Part shown: piece after piece, positions 12,454 through 24,390 of the stretch | Position numbering within the stretch: position 1 is the first letter of the stretch | Layout of the letters: each line of letters starts with the position of its first letter | DNA from: Cephalotus follicularis | Taxonomy: Eukaryota; Streptophyta; Magnoliopsida; Oxalidales; Cephalotaceae | DNA length: 64,000 nucleotides | Assembly: GCA_001972305.1 (NCBI GenBank) | Contig: BDDD01002953.1 | Coordinates: 92,885-156,884 of the forward strand | Reading direction: 5' to 3' | The notes under the pieces: model-generated | Database searches by the model: none | Seen by the model: the letters and a program-made list of their open reading frames with translations, nothing else | Told to the model about the DNA's origin: nothing | Made by a program: the position numbers and the translations under genes

Positions 12454-12745
12454 GTCTCCAGCAGAAAACTCTAGAATCCACTACACGTTTCTAGCCAAGC
12501 TTCACCATTGTGGGCTGCTAAGGATAGCCCAAAATCCCTACCTTAATTCATTTCTAAATTGAGCCATGACATTTTTAAGCCCAACTTCCATTTATTTTAA
12601 TACCATACATTTCCATTCAAGTCCCAAAAGCCATTAATTAAATTTTCAGTCCCAATAACAATACATTTTGGGTCTGAATTATTGTTCCTTAAAATACTGT
12701 ACATTTATACTTTCATTTTTATTTATACAAATTATGGGTATTACA

Positions 12746-12811
12746 TAATTTTAGGTAATGATTCTTAGGTATTACCGATCTAAGGAAACCTATGAACCCT
12801 TAAACGTAAGT
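12746..12811. other. 66-bp remnant between element A and solo LTR A2
   Basis: This is old target DNA that holds the left copy of the A2 target duplication (TAAGT, 12807-12811). It continues at 17832 once A2 is removed. No gene is seen. Confidence 0.7.
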
Positions 12812-14428
12812 TGTAACGCCCCTAAACCCTAAGGGTCAACCCACAAGGTTTGACGCGCTACTAAAAATATCATTCAAAAAATTACGTAAAATTAAAAATA
12901 TCTAATCAATATAATAATGCATGTGGAAATTCAATAAATATTAACCTTCGTGGATAAAACCCAGTTTATACAATACTATTTAAACGATAGCTCTGCCATA
13001 GACCGCCAGGTCATAATACAATCAAATCATAAAAACTCCTAGGTCGTCGAACTGCAACTGGAATGGGGAGACTTACTCCAGTTCAGTCTTCTGCTTGCTG
13101 TGAAGCTCCACCTGTACCTGACCCATTACATTACAATGCAATGGGTCAGTAACCACTGGTTGTGTAGGAACCCCTACCCATGCATATGTGGAGTACAATT
13201 CAGCATATATAATTATGTATTCTATGAGAGATACATTAAGAACAATACAGTCCATACAGTACATTTAGTATAACAGTACATTTCCTTAACAGTCATTCAT
13301 TTCATAATGGTCCATAACAATCATTATAATTTCTTCATCGGTAGTCCCTACTTAAGGAGGAGTGGTAACGCACTCTAGACGTTAGGGTAGAGGAGCCGGG
13401 AGTAGATAACATTATATTTCAGGCAGGCCAGTTCCTCGGGTTCCTCGGCTTTAGGAAGAGCAATATACGCGCTCTAGGCGTTACAGGCAGAGGAGAGGAA
13501 CATAAACATTCACTATGCAATAACAGTCATTCAGTTAGGGTGGCTCATCTCTGTCGGTGATCCATTGGCTCATCTCAGTCGGTGATCCATTGGGCAATCT
13601 CGGTGATCCACCTGGTTCAGCTCAATTTGGTGACCCATTAGGTCATCTCGGAAATAACTTTACTGGCTCATCTTGGTCGGTGATCCCCGTAGGGCTCATC
13701 TCGGTGGTGATCCAGTCCATTACATTACATTACGTTAACATTACACTAACATTAACAGTACATTAACACTTCACTGTAAGGTCTGCCTTTACCACATTAG
13801 ACTATGTTCATTTATCTAAGTTACAATACACTACATTATTATATTTTCGTACTGTTTACATTTCATTCATTTAGCACATTTAGAACACATGTTAAGGCAT
13901 ACACGACACATGCGCATGCAACATGTACAAGCTCGGGATACATGCCTGGCTTGGCGAGCTTAGACGCTAAGTTCACATTATGGAGAGCCCAACATTCATG
14001 ACGTCGCATGCTCGAGCACTAGGCTCAAATCGTCATTGCATATTCTATAGACATGGCTCACGGAGCAGCCTGCTTGGGATATATGGCAGAGGACGACACA
14101 TACTCAGGATGCATGTTCGGCTCATGGGCACATGCTCGGGACGCATGGTAGAGAAGAGCTTAATGCATGCATGGCGTCTATGGCGCTTTGCACTGGCGCA
14201 TCCTCAAACGCATGACAGAGGAGGACTCTGGCATTTTGGCACCTCATACGCATGGCACCTTGGGCATCTTGGATGCACGGGGCATGGAACCTCGGGCACA
14301 TGGCACTGGTGCATCCTTGGTGTGTGTCCTCGGCAATGGCACCTCGGCGTGCACATAAACACTGGTGCGTCCTCAGCAATGGTACCTCGGCACATGGCTC
14401 CCCGAACGCAATGAATGTGGACAGTGCT

Positions 14429-16830
14429 TGTAACGACTTGAATTCCCTTTTGCACTGTTCATGCATATATCGTACCGTATTGTACTATACTTAATTGTAT
14501 TGAACCGTATTGCACTGTATTGAAGTGAGGTATTCCCATACCTATTGGTTATTATATTGATTGTATGCATATACAGTCAGGATTTCGGGCTGAGTTTCGG
14601 AGAATTGGCCAGATCGACTATATAAGTCAATCCTTAACCCATTTTCTCACATTTCTCATTCCTTTCTCTCTCTCCTAGCCGGCAGCCTCCCTCTCCCTCT
14701 TGTAGCTCTGGATTTGCTACTCCAACAGCAGATGGGGATTGCAAGTCTTTTTCTTGCGAATTGAACAACATAGCAACTGATTCTTGGGTGATTTCAGCCG
14801 ACTATTTGATTGGTAGATCAACTGTTGAAGCTTCGTTTATAGGTAGGACTTCTCTACTTGAATTATCTATTGCTTAATTGACTGATTGATTGAATTGCAT
14901 GACTGATTGAATGATTGTATTGTATTGAATTGTGAAACTAGGGTTTTTATTGATTTCCTTGATTTAACTGATCTAAGAAGATTGAAACTGAAATTTGAAG
15001 GTCGTAACTAGTTTTGCTAACCTTAAATGACTAATTTTAACCCTTGGTTTTCAAAGAATGGGTTTTAAATGGATTTTGACTTGAGATTTACTGGTTTTCT
15101 GCAAAAAAAATTGACCCTGCCCAGCAAAGACATCAATCCCCAGCCCATGAACATCGATGTCTTTCTCTTTAGAATGCAGCATCTTTGATTCTGCAGCAAA
15201 AACATCGACGTCTTTGATAGACATCGACGTCTTTGCCTTGAAATTTCTTCTCTTCAGAGAAGACATTGATGCTGAACATCGATACGCATTCCCAAGCTAT
15301 TTTTATTGAATTACGTCGATGTCTTTGTCCAAGGACATCGACGTATTCGGCCAGAGTTTTATACAAATAGAGAAAGATATCGATGTCTTTCAAAGACGTC
15401 AATGTCCTTCCACCGTTTTAAATGAATACCCTGATACGCATCGATGTCTTTGGCCCAGGACATCGACGCCTATCAGGCTAAATGGAACTTTTAACTGTTT
15501 TAAAGCTAGTTTTCAACTCCTTTTCACATTGTCACTTGACCGGAGCCTCACTTGAGGTATTCAAGCGTTTGAAACACAGTTTTCTATAGTTTTCAAAGAT
15601 TGAATTGATAAATTGATAGGGTGAGCCATAGGCGACAATCCAGTGACTTTCACCAACCGGATAGATACTTCTTCTTATCTCGTTGATTCGATTGTCACCA
15701 TCTATTGGCTACTGACGGGTTGATTGATTGATTGATTGAGCCATAAGTGTTGTGAGTCTAAGTTCGGAACGTTGGACGCATATTCCCATTTCTCCATTAG
15801 ACATCACCACTTATTGGCATTGTACTGACAGATTGATTGATTGTATTGTATGGATCCTATAGAGCGACCTTATGACCCGTATCGGCATGTTAGGCTGTTG
15901 ACCTTGTCCACCTATTTCGCCGATCGTGTCATTTATTGTATTGTTCTGCTGACAAGCAGTACTATTATTGATTGACGATTGATGGTCCCGGAGGGCCGTA
16001 GCTCCTTAACGGTATAGTAGCTCCCTCGTGGTTGTAGCTCATCGATACTATATTGACCCAACCATAGGCTGGAAGACCTATGAGTCCCAAACTTGATCAG
16101 TTTGAGACAAATAGGTAGATATCCCACTCTTTTCAAAGGACTACCTTCCGTGGGATTGATCATTATTATTGAATGATATTGTACTGACCCGAGGTTGCAT
16201 GCTCTATAGGATATGTTTGATTGATTGGGTGTTTTATACACAACCACTGAGTGTCTGCTATTGATTGATTGTTATAGATCCTATTCATATGCTCTGTTAT
16301 GGGCCAGTGTCATATGGATAGTCAGATCGCCATTTGTATTCATGCATTTTCCATATCATGCATCGATATTGTACACCGCACATTGATATTGCATAGATTG
16401 TCATCGATATTGCACATTATACATACATACATGCTTTATGGGGTTTCTGCTTAGCCTTGTGGCTAATCCTATCCTTCGGGGTGGGGCTGTGTTGTAATTC
16501 TTATGTGCGACATAGGTAGGGTAGCAGGTAGCAGCGGACAGAAGGATTGAAGATTCGGTGTGACAGCATGACCGTTTGATGTGACTGAGCCTGGGTTATA
16601 AATGTACCGACGAGTATTGTATTGAAATGAAATGATTGGCATAGTATTGTAACAGAATAGTACGGTATGGTATCGCATGGATGGAATTTTGTATTGTATC
16701 TTCCGCACAATGACATGTTTTATAAAGTTTTTAGTTTTCCACATTTTTATATTACTAATCCTGACCATTGCATTGTATATTGGATTGAGAGTAATTCCAC
16801 GTGTCCATCCTCCGAGTGCGGGGTGTTACA
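14429..16830 (+). mobile_element. Solo LTR I (2402 bp), nested in solo LTR A2
   Basis: TGTAACGACTTG...GGGGTGTTACA flanked by the perfect duplication GTGCT (14424-14428, 16831-16835). It is the same family as solo LTR J at 20108-22498, which lies in opposite orientation. A leader-like region near 14640-14720 is rich in CTCTC. No coding sequence is seen. Confidence 0.93.
15121..15480. repeat. Cluster of ATCGATGTCTTT / GTCGAC-type palindromic words in solo LTR I
   Basis: At least ten units such as ACATCGACGTCTTTG, ATATCGATGTCTTTC and AAAGACGTCAATGTCC. Several neighbouring pairs form AAAGAC...GTCTTT symmetry. The mirrored block in solo LTR J is at about 21486-21815. Confidence 0.8.
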
Positions 16831-17826
16831 GTGCTCGGCACCATTACAGTGGAAGCTCGTCGCCATTGCATGCTCGGGATGCATGCAGTGGGGAGCTCGG
16901 GTGTGCATGCCATTGGAGAACCATGCACATCACCTCGGACGCATCGGCACCTTGGAGGCATGCCAGTGAAGAGCTCGGCACCTTGTCATGCTAGGACGCA
17001 TGACAATGGGGAGCTCGGTCATTCAATCGTGGCATGCTAATGGGTGCGTCATTCAGGTCGCATACCAGGCGTGCTCGGGCGCATGAAGACCCGCTTCAAA
17101 ACAAGATTGGATCAAGCATTTATTACCTTCATTTTACAATGTGTATGCGTATATACATATACATTCCAATACTCCTCATTCCAAGGAACCAAGATACACA
17201 CTCTAACCTTGCATTTCTAAGGCATTCATTCTATACTAACACCAGCATAACATATTAATCAAAATTACTAGGGAGTGCTGGTAGGAGATCCTACCTTAAG
17301 TCCTTTGGAATTTAATTTGCCTCCTTTTGGCTCGGCTAGTCACGCACCCTTCACTCCTTCTATGCCTTCACTGCTTCTTCTTTCATGGCTCCTCTAAAAT
17401 TGAGAGTGGGAGATTTAAAGACAAGAGGAGGGAGAAAAGAATGACATATCTTTGTCTCCTTCCCCAAATAAAACCACCAGAAATCGTCCCCACACTCTCT
17501 TCTCTTCTTTTTATAGACAATAAAGAATTCTCTAGACTTTTCTTCACACTTCCCTACCACTCCCTCACAATTTCGGGCTTGGGGTATTGAAGTGGTCGGC
17601 CCAGCTTCCATTTTATTGCAATTGACCCAATAACAATAACCATTTCAAGCCCAATAAAATGCCATCTTACTCCAATACCGTAAAATTCCACTCAAGGTCC
17701 AAAAGTCATTTCTTTATTAATTCAATTCCAGCCCAATAACAATACATTTTGAGCCCAATGACCGTTCCATAAAATACTGCACATTTATACATATATTTTT
17801 ATTTACAAAAAATTATGGGTATTACA

Positions 17827-18671
17827 TAAGTTGCGTGCATGATGGTTATCCACTGATGATTTTTAGGTAATTGATTTTTTTATAACATAATGTTTGACTT
17901 CTTTGACACCGTTTACAATTGTTTTACCACTGATGATTTAAAGGCTCTTTTGAAAATGATCTTAACAGTCTTGTCGTATATCTACTTTAAACTTGTTTTA
18001 CAATTGTCTTGAGCATTCCATCGCACATCGATGATGACTCAATCTTTCACTAACACTGTTTTACTCGAGCACATTATGTGTGACTCATTTTGTATGACTA
18101 CTGAAGGACTTTCATCCTATTTGAGTACGCTACGGCTCTTGCTTGCTTTGATTGAGATTTTGTAGGTTTTATTGTACTGTCAGGTATACTTGATTGTGAC
18201 CTTGCATTTAGTAGACAGACATGATGGTTCGTGACTACTATACTGAGCTTCAGTACTTTTGGAGTTGTACAGATGACCGTATACCGTACTGCTATAGATT
18301 AGATCATGACGCGGACAGTACGTGTGATGTTAATTCTTTGACTAGGCATGATGTGGACACTGCATGTGGCTAGTCAGTCTGCCTTTATGATATGGACATT
18401 ACATGTAAGGCAGATTATTGGAACATGTAAGGAAGATTATTGGATCATGATGTAGAAACTGCATATGACTCTAACCACTACAACCTAGTTCATTCCTGTG
18501 GACACCACAGATGACTAGACTTCTAACCATGACGTGGACACCATATGTGAGTTAGTATCAACAAAATTAACCGAGAAAATTAATCGAGAAAATAGAACTG
18601 ATTGATTTATCGATTGTTTGAACCTTTAGAGCGACCTTAGTGACTTCTAGTCATGTATGTAAGCATTGAAC
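17827..18671. other. Non-coding interval with a degenerate GATGTGGACACTGCATGTG repeat
   Basis: No credible ORF is present. The left end is the right duplication of A2. Between about 18300 and 18550 five degenerate copies of CATGATGTGGACACTGCATGTG-like sequence recur. It looks like old repeat-derived DNA that predates the nested insertions. Confidence 0.6.
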
Positions 18672-19514
18672 TGTGGCACCCCACTCAAGAGTGGGCAAGA
18701 GAAGAGGGCTATCTGTGAAATGGAGCCACACACAGGAGAAAATGGCTATCCATGAGATAGAGCCGCCCTTGTTAGAGGAATGAACCTAATCTACTTAAAG
18801 GGGGGAGAAAGTGATTGGTCTATATAAGAAATGATCTAAAACCTAATCACATCAGGTGCCATTTGGTAATTTGGCTGAGGAGTTAGTAGAAAATCCGAGT
18901 TTAAGCGCGCTACGCTCAAGGTAAAAGCAGGATGAGTGACCTCTTGGAAATTCTAACAAATCCATCAAACAAAATCGTGAATCTCACATGGAAATGCAGA
19001 TGTATGGACATTGTATGTTCTGCGTAGGGCAAAGCAGACAATTTCTAATGTGGTCTAGGATTTGGTTGTTACAATTGGTATTAAAGCTGGACCCCCTCCA
19101 GTAAGTGTGGTTCGGGGATGAACCAAGCATAAGCTAGTGGGCCTGTGACACCCCACTCAATAGTGGGTAAGAGAAAAAGGCTATCTATGAAAAGGATTCG
19201 CCAATAGGAAGAAAGGACTATCTGCAAGATGGAGCCGCCCTTATGATAGAAATGAACCATAGACTCGACTATATAAAAAATGATCTAGAACCTAATCATA
19301 TGAGGCGTGTTTTGGTAGATTGGTTGAGGAGTTAGTAAAAACTTCGACGTTAAATGTGTTACGCTCAGGGCAAAACCAAGATGGGTGACATCTTGGGAAG
19401 TCTTACCAATCCATCAATTAAGACAAAACCGTGAGTCTCGGATGTAAGGCGCCGTATGTTCTGCGTAGGGCCAAGGGAAAAATTCTCATGTGGTCTAGGA
19501 CTAGTTTGTTACAA
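18672..19514 (+). mobile_element. TRIM-like pair of about 0.4-kb LTRs with a 70-bp interior (duplicated locus, copy 1)
   Basis: The first repeat runs 18672-19073 (TGTGGCACCCC...GTTACA) and the second 19144-19514 (TGTGACACCCC...GTTACA). The 70 bp between begins ATTGGTATTAAAGC, a Met-tRNA-type primer site at 19076-19087. Both repeats share CCCACTCAAKAGTGGG and a GTGGTCTAGGA end. The size and content fit a terminal-repeat retrotransposon in miniature. I do not find a target duplication, so it may instead be a fragment of a larger element. Confidence 0.65.
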
Positions 19515-20107
19515 ACTCTGTTCAAATGTTCCCCCTGATTAGATAGTTATCACCCTAAATGAATTTTACTAACTGGATAATTCTAGTATTCTTAGTTGTG
19601 TATTCCTTGGGTTGATCAAGGGCAGCTAAGAGACTTAGCTGCATATTCTTGGGCTGATTCATGACAACTAAGTCATATCTAACTACGAACTAGTTGAGCT
19701 GATTAAGGACAGTTAGATCACCATATAGTTCGTGTTATTCATGGACTGATCCTTGGACGATTAGATCATCTAACCTACCTTTTTTAAAGGACTCATTCTA
19801 TGGGTTTAGATACACCGTATTGATATCAATACTGAAGGTCATTGAGCTTTATAGGTTAATTGAGTGTCTTTGTACACTTGTACTGGATTTACTGATAGAT
19901 GATTGGATATGATTGTATTGCTTAGGTCTTATCGCATATGCACCTACTATGAGACGATTGTCATATGGATGTTGACCACATTGGCATTCATGCACAAACC
20001 ATGCCACATATACCTGTTATGTACTATACAAATCACCGCATATAGGGTTTTCCCACTAACCTCACTTATGGGTTGTGAGTCAAACAGATAGTAGATTTAT
20101 CAGAGAT
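19515..20107. other. Non-coding repeat-derived DNA, homologous to 49810-50465
   Basis: No gene is seen. The sequence follows the second TRIM-like LTR and matches 49810 onward in order. It has loosely repeated GTTGATCAAGGACAGTTAGATCA-like units. It ends in CAGAGAT, the target of solo LTR J. Confidence 0.75.
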
Positions 20108-22498
20108 TGCAACACCCCACGCCCACAAGGCAGACACATGGCATTACTCTCAATCAAATATACAATACAGTGGTTGGGAGTAGCAATATAAAATGCGGAA
20201 AAACTTAAAACTTTGCAATACATATCATTGTGCGGAAGATACAATACAATAAACCATCCATACAGTACAAATCCTTCATAATACCAATCTTTTACAATAC
20301 AATACATTTCAATCCTTTCACTGCAATATCTCACAACCAGCTCTGCGATACCCAAGCAGTCGTGCGATCAAATCGAGTCTTCAATCCTTCTGTTTGCTGC
20401 TACCTGCTGCCCTACCTATGCCGCACACAAAATGTACAACACAGCCCCACCCCAAAGGATGGGGTTAGCCACACTGGCTAAGCAGAAACCTCATGCAGCA
20501 TGTATGCATGTACAATGTGCAATGCATGTACAATGTGCAATATCGGAGATAATCTATGCAATATCAATGTGCGGTGTACAATATCAATGCATGACATGGC
20601 AAATGCATATGTACAGTTGGCGATCAGACTATCCGTATGACACTGGCCCATAACAGAGCATATGGATAGGATCTATAACAATCAATCAATGGCAGACACT
20701 CAGTGGTGGTGCATCAAACACCCAATCAATTAATCATATCCTATAGAGCATGTGACCTCGGGTCAGTACAATGTCAATCAATAGTAATGATCAATCCCAC
20801 GGAAGGTAGTCCTTCGAAAAAGGTGGGAGATCTATCTACTGTTCTCAGACTGATCAGGTCTGAAACTCGTAGATCTTCCAGCCGATGGCTGGGTCAATAC
20901 AATATCGATGAGCTACAACCGAGGGAGCTACTATACCATCAGGGAGCTACGACCCTCAAGGGAGCATCAATCGTCAATCAATACAATACTGTGCGTCAGC
21001 AGGTCAATACAATACAATAAATGAAACGATCGACAGAATAGGTGGGCAGAGTTAACGACCTAACATGCCGACACGAATCATAAGGTCGCTCTATAGGATC
21101 CATACAATACAATCAATATGTCAGTACAATGCCAATAAGTGGTGATGTCTAATGGAGAAATGGGAATGAGCAACGTTCTGAACTTAGACTCACAACACTT
21201 ATGGCTTAATCAATCAATCAATCAACCAATCAGTCAGTAGCCAATAGACAGTGGCAATCGAATCAACGAGATAGAAAGGAATGTCTATTTGGTTTATGAA
21301 AGTGATTGGATCACCGCCTATGGCTCACTCCATCACTCTATCAATTTATCAATTCAATCTTCGAAAACTGTAGAAAACTGTGTTTCAAATGCTTGAATAC
21401 CTCAAGTGAGGCTCCGGTCAAGCGGCAATGTGAAAAGGAGTTGAAAACTAGCTTTAAAACTATTAAAAGTTCCATTCAGCCCGAAAGGCGTCGATGTCCT
21501 CAGCCAAAGACATCGATGCGTATCAGGGCATTCCTTTAAAACGGTAGAAGGACATCGACGTCTTTGAAAGACATCGATGTCTTTCTCTATTTGTATAAAG
21601 ATATGGCCAAAGGAAGTCGATATCTTTCAACAAAGACGTCGACGTGATTCAATAAAAGTAACCTGGGAATGCGCATCGATGTTCGGCATCGATGTCTTTC
21701 CTGGGGAGGAGACATCTCAAGGCAAAGACGTCGATGTCTTTGCTGCGGAATCAAGGATACAACATTCTAAAGCGAAAGACATCGACGTCCATGGGCTGGG
21801 GTCGATGTCTTTGCTGGGTAGGGTCGGTTTTTGGGCAGAAAAAGTGGCCAATCTCAAGTCAAAATCCAATTTAAAGCCATTCTTTGAAAACTAAGGGTTA
21901 AAATCAATAATTTAAGGTTAGTAAAACTTGTTACAACCTTCAAAATTTAGTTCCAATCCTCCTAGATCAGTTAGATCAAGGAAATCAATAAAAACCCTAG
22001 TTTTTCAATTCAATGCAATACAATCACTCAATTCAATCAATTATGCAATTAAGCAATAGGCAATCAAGTAGGGAAGTCCTACCTTTAATGATGCTTCAAA
22101 AGTTGAGCTAACGTTTGGTCGATCGGCTGAAATCACCCAAGAATCAGCTACTTTCTTGTTCAATCGGCACCCACAACTTGCAAGTGCTATCCTTGTTGAT
22201 GGAGATGCAAATCCAGCTGCTTGGGAGATGGAAGGAGGCTGTCAACAAGAGAGAGAGAGAGAGAGAGAGAGGGAGGGAGGGAGAAGAATGAAAGAATGAG
22301 AGAATGGGAGTGAGAAATTGACTTATATAGTCAATTCGACCAACTCTCCGAAACTCAGCCCAAAATCCCGACTATACATGCATATAATCAATACAATAAC
22401 AACAGGTATAGGAATACCTCAATTCAATACAATTCGATACGGTCCAATACGGTACAATGTATGCATGAACAGTAAAAAAGGGAATTCGGGTCGTCACA
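20108..22498 (-). mobile_element. Solo LTR J (2391 bp), inverted relative to solo LTR I
   Basis: TGCAACACCCC...CGTCACA, flanked by GAGAT on the left and GTGAT on the right, a 5-bp duplication with one change. The uninterrupted paralogue at 50471-50485 reads CAGAGATAGACAGTAG, which is the empty site. The first base pair after TG and the last before CA have mutated relative to solo LTR I. A GA-rich microsatellite lies at about 22250-22285. Confidence 0.92.
21486..21815. repeat. Cluster of GTCGAC / ATCGAT palindromic words in solo LTR J
   Basis: About a dozen units such as AAAGACATCGATG, GACATCGACGTCTTTG and AAAGACGTCGACGTG. One stretch, GACATCGACGTCTTTGAAAG, followed by ACATCGATGTCTTT, is nearly self-complementary. 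Confidence 0.8.
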
Positions 22499-23485
22499 GT
22501 GATAGACAGTAGTATATAGGACAGAGATACGAGATGGTTTGGATCTTCTTGAAGTGTGGTATTTACAATTTGTAATCATAATAAGTAACAAACAATATTA
22601 TATTGACAATTATTATATTTAGTAATAGAATTAGTATTGTTTTGTGTATGACATATATGAATTGACAATTGTTAATGTGTTAAGATTATTGAATGGATTT
22701 GATTACAGTATTTCCGCATAATGTTACAAAGTTTTAAATTCTAGGTAAATTTGGATAAATGTATGATAATCTTAAGGACTGACTGCGCAATAAGCCGCGT
22801 CTCGGGGAGACTTGAGATTTAGAGTGTTACATTAACTATACTAATTGTATAAAAATAATGAATAGAAGAAACAACAAATGATTGAAAGGAACGTACATGT
22901 GTTCCATATTTTGATATACATGTCATTTTTCAACATATATGTATTAAAACATGATTAAATACTTAATTAAGTAATACTCATTGTATTTTTAAAACTTAAA
23001 ACATATGAAATCAAATTAGTAGATATTAGGGAAATTGTATTAACAAATTACAAATATTAAGAGCCATGCACATAATATATATTAAGAGCCCTGCACATGA
23101 TATATGTCATATCTTCAAATATTGAAATGTGAGCGTGTCAAAAACAAAAAGAAATTATTAAACTTATGTTTATATGTTTGATGTATATTATATTTGTATT
23201 CTATAACATATTTATATGTGTGTGTTGCACACAGAGCTTTTTAGAGTTATATTGATTACAAAATCGTTTAAATTATATATTTTGTAATCTATATGTCATT
23301 CTTACTAACGTGAGATTTTTTAATGTAAAATAATATTTTAATTATGGATATTTATAATAATTAGTATAAAGCCATGGAATGATTAATAATTAAAATAAAT
23401 TCATGAAATTAGTATTAATTGAATGACTCTTATATTCTTTGCTTTATGGAGTATAATTATTGTTATGTCGTCTATGTTTCGAAGT
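22499..23485. other. AT-rich non-coding flank of the duplicated locus, copy 1
   Basis: No gene is seen. 22499-22711 matches 50480-50695, and 22712-23110 matches 63494-63870, including TTTCCGCATAATGTTA and GAATAGAAGAAACAA. The two homologous pieces are adjacent here but separated by element C in the other copy. The last five bases (GAAGT) are the left target duplication of element B. Confidence 0.8.
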
Positions 23486-24345
23486 TGATATGGGGAAAAA
23501 TTAGTTTATACCAAGAACGACATGTGTCCTCCATTGACACAGCTAAGTGTCCAGGGGCTTTAAAGTCTACATGGAAATTGGTCAGAGGAAGCTTATCAAG
23601 CCTTCGCAGGAGGAGTGGATGAGGGCATCCTCCTCGGAATCAAGTCCGAGGAACCCCTACTTAGTGACGTTGAAGGATCCATCCTGCTCGGCACAAGTGC
23701 CGAGGACCTCCTTTCCAACGTCAATACATAGGACTTATCCAAGGTCCTCCTCCTCAACAGCACTGTAGAAGATCCCTTCCTCAGCAGCTTGGCAGATGAC
23801 TTAATGCTTCAGGCATCAGCCCTTAAAGGAGTTTTTAAAGTGAGTAAATAACAAGAGAACCTATCTCTCCTTGTCCTCGACAGGACAATGCCATAAAATC
23901 AGCCTACATTCCCGGGATTTACCTCCTCCAATATGGAAGATAAGATATAATACACTACTTGCAAGGAAAGTAGCGACAAATCAGGTGGAGATAAGGGAAA
24001 TCCCGATATCCTCGGCATTTTCTTAGGGGACAGCTATCACCTCCGCATTTCACACTCAGACAGTTACACTCCTACACTATAAATACTAGTTCAACAGTCA
24101 GAACAAAGGTTAGCCATTTTTACTCTCAAAGAACCTAGTTTTCTCTGTGCAAAGGCCTAACTTGAGCGTCGGAGTGTCCCCGGGAGAACAACCTCCTGGA
24201 CCTTCAACGTGGTTGCTCTCTAGTGCAGGGAAAACACTCACAGCCTTCTTCTACCTTCATCTCGGAGCATTGACATAGCGTTTCCCTAAACAAATCAAGC
24301 CCTTACACGTGGGGTACTATTGAGGGAAGGATTTCTGTATCAACA
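23486..24345 (+). repeat. 5' LTR of element B (860 bp)
   Basis: TGATATGGGG...GTATCAACA. It holds a TATA box (TATAAATA, 24078-24085), a mutated G-box (ACATGTGTCC near 23520) and short palindromes such as CTCGGCACAAGTGCCGAG at 23687-23704. It differs from the 3' LTR by several substitutions and by lacking one extra repeat unit. Confidence 0.95.
24078..24085 (+). promoter_or_regulatory. TATA box of element B LTR
   Basis: TATAAATA, with the same box in the 3' LTR at 34660-34667 and, on the other strand, in both LTRs of element B2 (35835-35842 and 41378-41385). Conservation across two related families supports a real promoter. Confidence 0.7.
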
Positions 24346-24364
24346 GTTGGCACCATCTGTGGGA
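24346..24364 (+). other. Primer binding site of element B
   Basis: TTGGCACCATCTGTGGGAA directly follows the LTR, the usual position. The TGGCACC start is tRNA-like, but I cannot assign the tRNA with certainty. It differs from the Met type used by elements A, C and D. Confidence 0.75.
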
Positions 24365-24390
24365 ATCGCAGCAAAAAGCTATCAACAGCC

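Larger units (their letters stand above)
1..12745 (-). mobile_element. Element A: Ty3/gypsy LTR retrotransposon, Tekay/Del-like chromovirus, minus strand, decayed
   Basis: In minus-strand order the element has a 5' LTR (10042-12745), a Met-type primer site, gag, protease, RT, RNase H, integrase with a chromodomain-like tail, a polypurine tract, and a 3' LTR (1-957) cut by the window start. The LTRs are recognised because 1-957 repeats the right part of 10042-12745 and both end GGGTATTACA on the plus strand. The lineage call rests on the integrase tail (motifs ILDRR, LVKVLW, EEATWE) and the 2.7-kb LTR, both usual for Tekay/Del. The element is interrupted by solo LTRs G (2202-4994) and F (8424-9766) and carries many stops, so it is not autonomous now. 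The left target duplication lies outside the window; the right flank starts TAATT. Confidence 0.93.
10042..12745 (-). repeat. 5' LTR of element A (2704 bp)
   Basis: It runs from TGTAACGCCC to GGGTATTACA, bordered inside by the primer site. On the minus strand it holds a TATA box at 12447-12453. It contains a block of degenerate tandem units near 10677-10855 (CTCATCTCAGTCGGTGATCC type) and a GC-rich segment at about 11050-12010 rich in CTCGG, GCATGGCAGAGGAC and GTCCTC words. Open reading frames inside are repeat artefacts. Confidence 0.93.
12812..17826 (-). mobile_element. Solo LTR A2, same family as element A, split by solo LTR I
   Basis: It starts TGTAACGCCC and ends GGGTATTACA and is flanked by the perfect duplication TAAGT (12807-12811, 17827-17831). 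After removing solo LTR I and one duplication about 2.6 kb remain, the length of LTR A. It aligns with 10042-12745, including the CTCATCTC...GGTGATCC block at 13540-13715. It lies only 66 bp from element A in the same orientation, but its own duplication shows it inserted separately. Confidence 0.93.
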
